In this document: positions 62,356 to 64,000 of the stretch, one piece after another
How positions within the stretch are numbered: position 1 is the first letter of the stretch
Layout: every line of letters starts with the position of its first letter
DNA from: Bacteriovoracaceae bacterium
GTDB lineage: Bacteria; Bdellovibrionota; Bacteriovoracia; Bacteriovoracales; Bacteriovoracaceae
Reading direction: 5' to 3'
Assembly: GCA_016784965.1 (NCBI GenBank)
Contig: JADHTQ010000003.1
Span: forward strand, 1-64,000
Length of the DNA: 64,000 bases
Position numbers and translations under genes: made by a program
The notes under the pieces: generated by a model
What the model was told of the DNA's origin: nothing
The model's input: only the letters and a program-made list of their open reading frames with translations
Databases searched by the model: none

Positions 62356-63471
62356 ATGATCAGCCGTTGTGCGCCAACATATTTTTTATTACTACTAATT
62401 ATCTATATTCCTAGCTCTTTTAGTGCGATTACATTTCAAGATGGTATATTTCCAGAGCTGGCTACCTCTGCAAGGGCCCAAGCAATGGGCAATGCTTTTC
62501 AGTGTCGCGTTGAGGATGCTTCAGCTGTTTTTTATAATCCTGCAGGGCTTGGAACTGTAAGATTTTCCCATCTTCACTTCACCAATATTCACCTTGAGTC
62601 AAATAAAAATTGGTTTGATGCTACCACAAATGGAGGGTTGCTTGGGACCATGGGCAACTTTATGAAAGGATTTAGCCTCGATGGGTCGCGGGAGCTGTTG
62701 CTTGAAAACAAAGGGACAATTTCTTATGGTCGCTATCATGCAATTCCCAACTTAACTACCAGATATGCCAGTATTGGCTATTTATATTCTAAGCAAACTA
62801 GAACGACCTTAGGTAAAGAAGCAGGGGCACAGTTTGAATATGCAACTAGGCAGGATCATGGACCATATGCTGCTTTAAATCTTTCCATTTTTGGAGGCGT
62901 GGTCAAAGCAGGAGCTTCAGTTATTTGGTTAAATAGATCCGAAGCCATTGGGGAAGCCGACCCCAACATTCCCCTTGTTCTAACAGACACCGACTACAAG
63001 TCAGGATCGGCATTTATTGGAACCGCTGGTGCCCGGATAACTTTACCAATTAAATTTCTTCCTACCTTTTCTGGGGTTGTTCATAACGCTCTAAGGGTAC
63101 CATTTGTAGCTCTAAGTGGGAGCGGAGGGGCACCCGATACAATAAAATCCTCCATGGATGCAGGGTTTTCCATTACGCCACAAATTGGAAGAACTACTCG
63201 TGTTCATATTGAGGTCAACTATAAAGATCTTTCACGAGAGTATAGCGACCTTGGAAGCCTTAGAAGAATTCTTTTTGGGGTTGAGTTTGATATGGCAAGA
63301 GTCGTGTTTGTTAGGTTTGGCTATGGTGATGGGTTTCTCTCTGGGGGTATTGGGGTAAAAACTCAAAGTGTCGAGTTCGACCTGACGACGTATGCCGTTG
63401 ATACTACAACTAACGAGTTTAGAGGCCAAGAGGATCGGCATTTTGCTTTCTCGCTTTCTTCTGGCTTTTAG
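62356..63471 (+). CDS. Outer-membrane-type protein, PorV/FadL-like
   Basis: 371 residues from ATG 62356. Signal peptide APTYFLLLLIIYIPSSFSA. The segment FPELATSARAQAMGNAFQCRVEDASAVFYNPAGLGTV is the characteristic start of FadL/UPF0164/PorV-like barrels. Beta alternation continues to a C-terminal HFAFSLSSGF with terminal Phe. Such proteins move hydrophobic molecules or serve as export scaffolds. A TTG at 62290 is in frame, but the signal peptide begins later. A consensus TATAAT lies six bases before the ATG, so a leaderless transcript is possible. No ribosome site is seen. Confidence 0.78.
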   Translation: MISRCAPTYFLLLLIIYIPSSFSAITFQDGIFPELATSARAQAMGNAFQCRVEDASAVFYNPAGLGTVRFSHLHFTNIHLESNKNWFDATTNGGLLGTMGNFMKGFSLDGSRELLLENKGTISYGRYHAIPNLTTRYASIGYLYSKQTRTTLGKEAGAQFEYATRQDHGPYAALNLSIFGGVVKAGASVIWLNRSEAIGEADPNIPLVLTDTDYKSGSAFIGTAGARITLPIKFLPTFSGVVHNALRVPFVALSGSGGAPDTIKSSMDAGFSITPQIGRTTRVHIEVNYKDLSREYSDLGSLRRILFGVEFDMARVVFVRFGYGDGFLSGGIGVKTQSVEFDLTTYAVDTTTNEFRGQEDRHFAFSLSSGF

Positions 63472-64000
63472 CAGCACATCTACCTTCATAAAAGTTGTCA
63501 AATATTTTAATTCGACAGGTTTTTCCACTTGCAAGTAGTATTTTGTACCCTCGTCTAGTTCTTTTTTGTTTTAGCAATTTGTCACTTTTTTTAAACTTCC
63601 AAAATCGTTTTGTTTGAGCAACTTTAGAATGTAAAAATGCGCCCCTTGGTAGATTTAAAACGGGACCACTATGTATTAGCAATAGGAACAAAAAGATCGG
63701 GACTTTCCATTTATTTTTTAATTTTAAAGAGAAGATGATAAAAATTAAAACTATTGGTAGAGAGCTATAATAATGACCAAACCGCTCAGTTTGTATAGAG
63801 CAGAAGGATATCAATTTCCAATAGGAAGTAATTAGAATTTCTAAGAAGGTTGTCCCAAAGATGGGAGAGCTCCAAAAAAACATAAAAATTAGCGGAAAAA
63901 TAAGTCCAAAAAGCCCTGTTAGAAAAAAGCCGAATATAAAGCCAGTTGTAGTAAGTGTTCTTAGTTGAAAGTAAGCTATAATGACTTGACCACCAAGTAG
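63419..64000 (-). CDS. Multi-pass membrane protein, N-terminus beyond the window
   Basis: The frame is open on the - strand from the right edge (64000) to a stop at 63419: 193 visible residues. An ATG at 63883 is internal, because the 39 codons upstream remain open and encode further membrane helices (GFIFGFFLTGLFGLIFPLIFMFF). At least three helices are visible, then a long basic soluble tail (FWKFKKSDKLLKQKRTRRGYK...). The 3' end overlaps the convergent barrel gene by 53 bases. No family is recognised from this part. Confidence 0.6.
   Translation of the reverse strand, partial: LLGGQVIIAYFQLRTLTTTGFIFGFFLTGLFGLIFPLIFMFFWSSPIFGTTFLEILITSYWKLISFCSIQTERFGHYYSSLPIVLIFIIFSLKLKNKWKVPIFLFLLLIHSGPVLNLPRGAFLHSKVAQTKRFWKFKKSDKLLKQKRTRRGYKILLASGKTCRIKIFDNFYEGRCAAKSQKKARKQNADPLGL

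Noticed and set aside
63419-63883. The 154-codon frame as a complete gene starting at 63883
   Set aside because: The same frame stays open upstream to the window edge and encodes further membrane helices, so the ATG is internal.

Overview
The window reads as a chromosomal segment from an AT-rich, motile Gram-negative bacterium. Envelope genes (TamA/TamB-like, TonB/ExbBD, lipoproteins with lipoboxes, Mpl) show an outer membrane, and there is one flagellin gene. The overall style (many secreted proteins of unknown family, HD-GYP proteins, ETF/acyl-CoA dehydrogenase, PutA, peptidoglycan-recycling Mpl, a lytic transglycosylase) resembles the Bdellovibrionota, most likely a Bacteriovorax/Halobacteriovorax-type predator. 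That placement is inference from gene content; no rRNA or tRNA gene was seen.

Layout. 1-3765: a partial lipoprotein, an HD-GYP phosphodiesterase, ssb, a small membrane protein and a cupin. 3415-8826: a putA-proC-cupin operon with no spacer between the putA stop and the proC start. 8917-20628: a long + strand operon, aroQ-efp-accB-accC-(TPR-like)-tamB-tamA. 20641-21611: rplM-rpsI. 21729-22856: a secreted barrel-like protein. 22885-27842: two large paralogous secreted proteins on the - strand, sharing one promoter type and flanking a + strand Fic gene whose own promoter carries a perfect palindrome. 27919-32367: a membrane-anchored J-domain protein, a lytic transglycosylase, a glycosyltransferase, and ExbB/ExbD. 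32512-34655: a degenerate HD-GYP protein and flagellin. 34657-38854: DUF523, then etfB-etfA-acyl-CoA dehydrogenase. 38844-46246: a vitamin B12 uptake region (TonB, a BtuB-like receptor under a cobalamin riboswitch, a haem-c sensor kinase, and a BtuF-BtuC-BtuD-like ABC importer). 46565-51226: a lipoprotein, then a - strand run of metK, a small membrane protein, a SprT/DUF2786 protein and a C5-cytosine methyltransferase. 51260-56623: glyS, a beta-lactamase-fold protein, mpl and a very basic secreted protein. 56840-64000: an orphan ATPase, a secreted protein with an internal repeat, two outer-membrane-type proteins, a CNNM/CorC-type protein and a membrane protein cut by the window edge.

How genes work together. 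The receptor, TonB, ExbB/D and ABC genes form a complete two-membrane B12 uptake path with its riboswitch in place. TamA and TamB are translationally coupled. PutA and ProC catalyse opposite arms of proline metabolism from adjacent cistrons. The most novel-looking loci are the Fic gene between two paralogous secreted proteins and the SprT-like protease/DNA methyltransferase pair.
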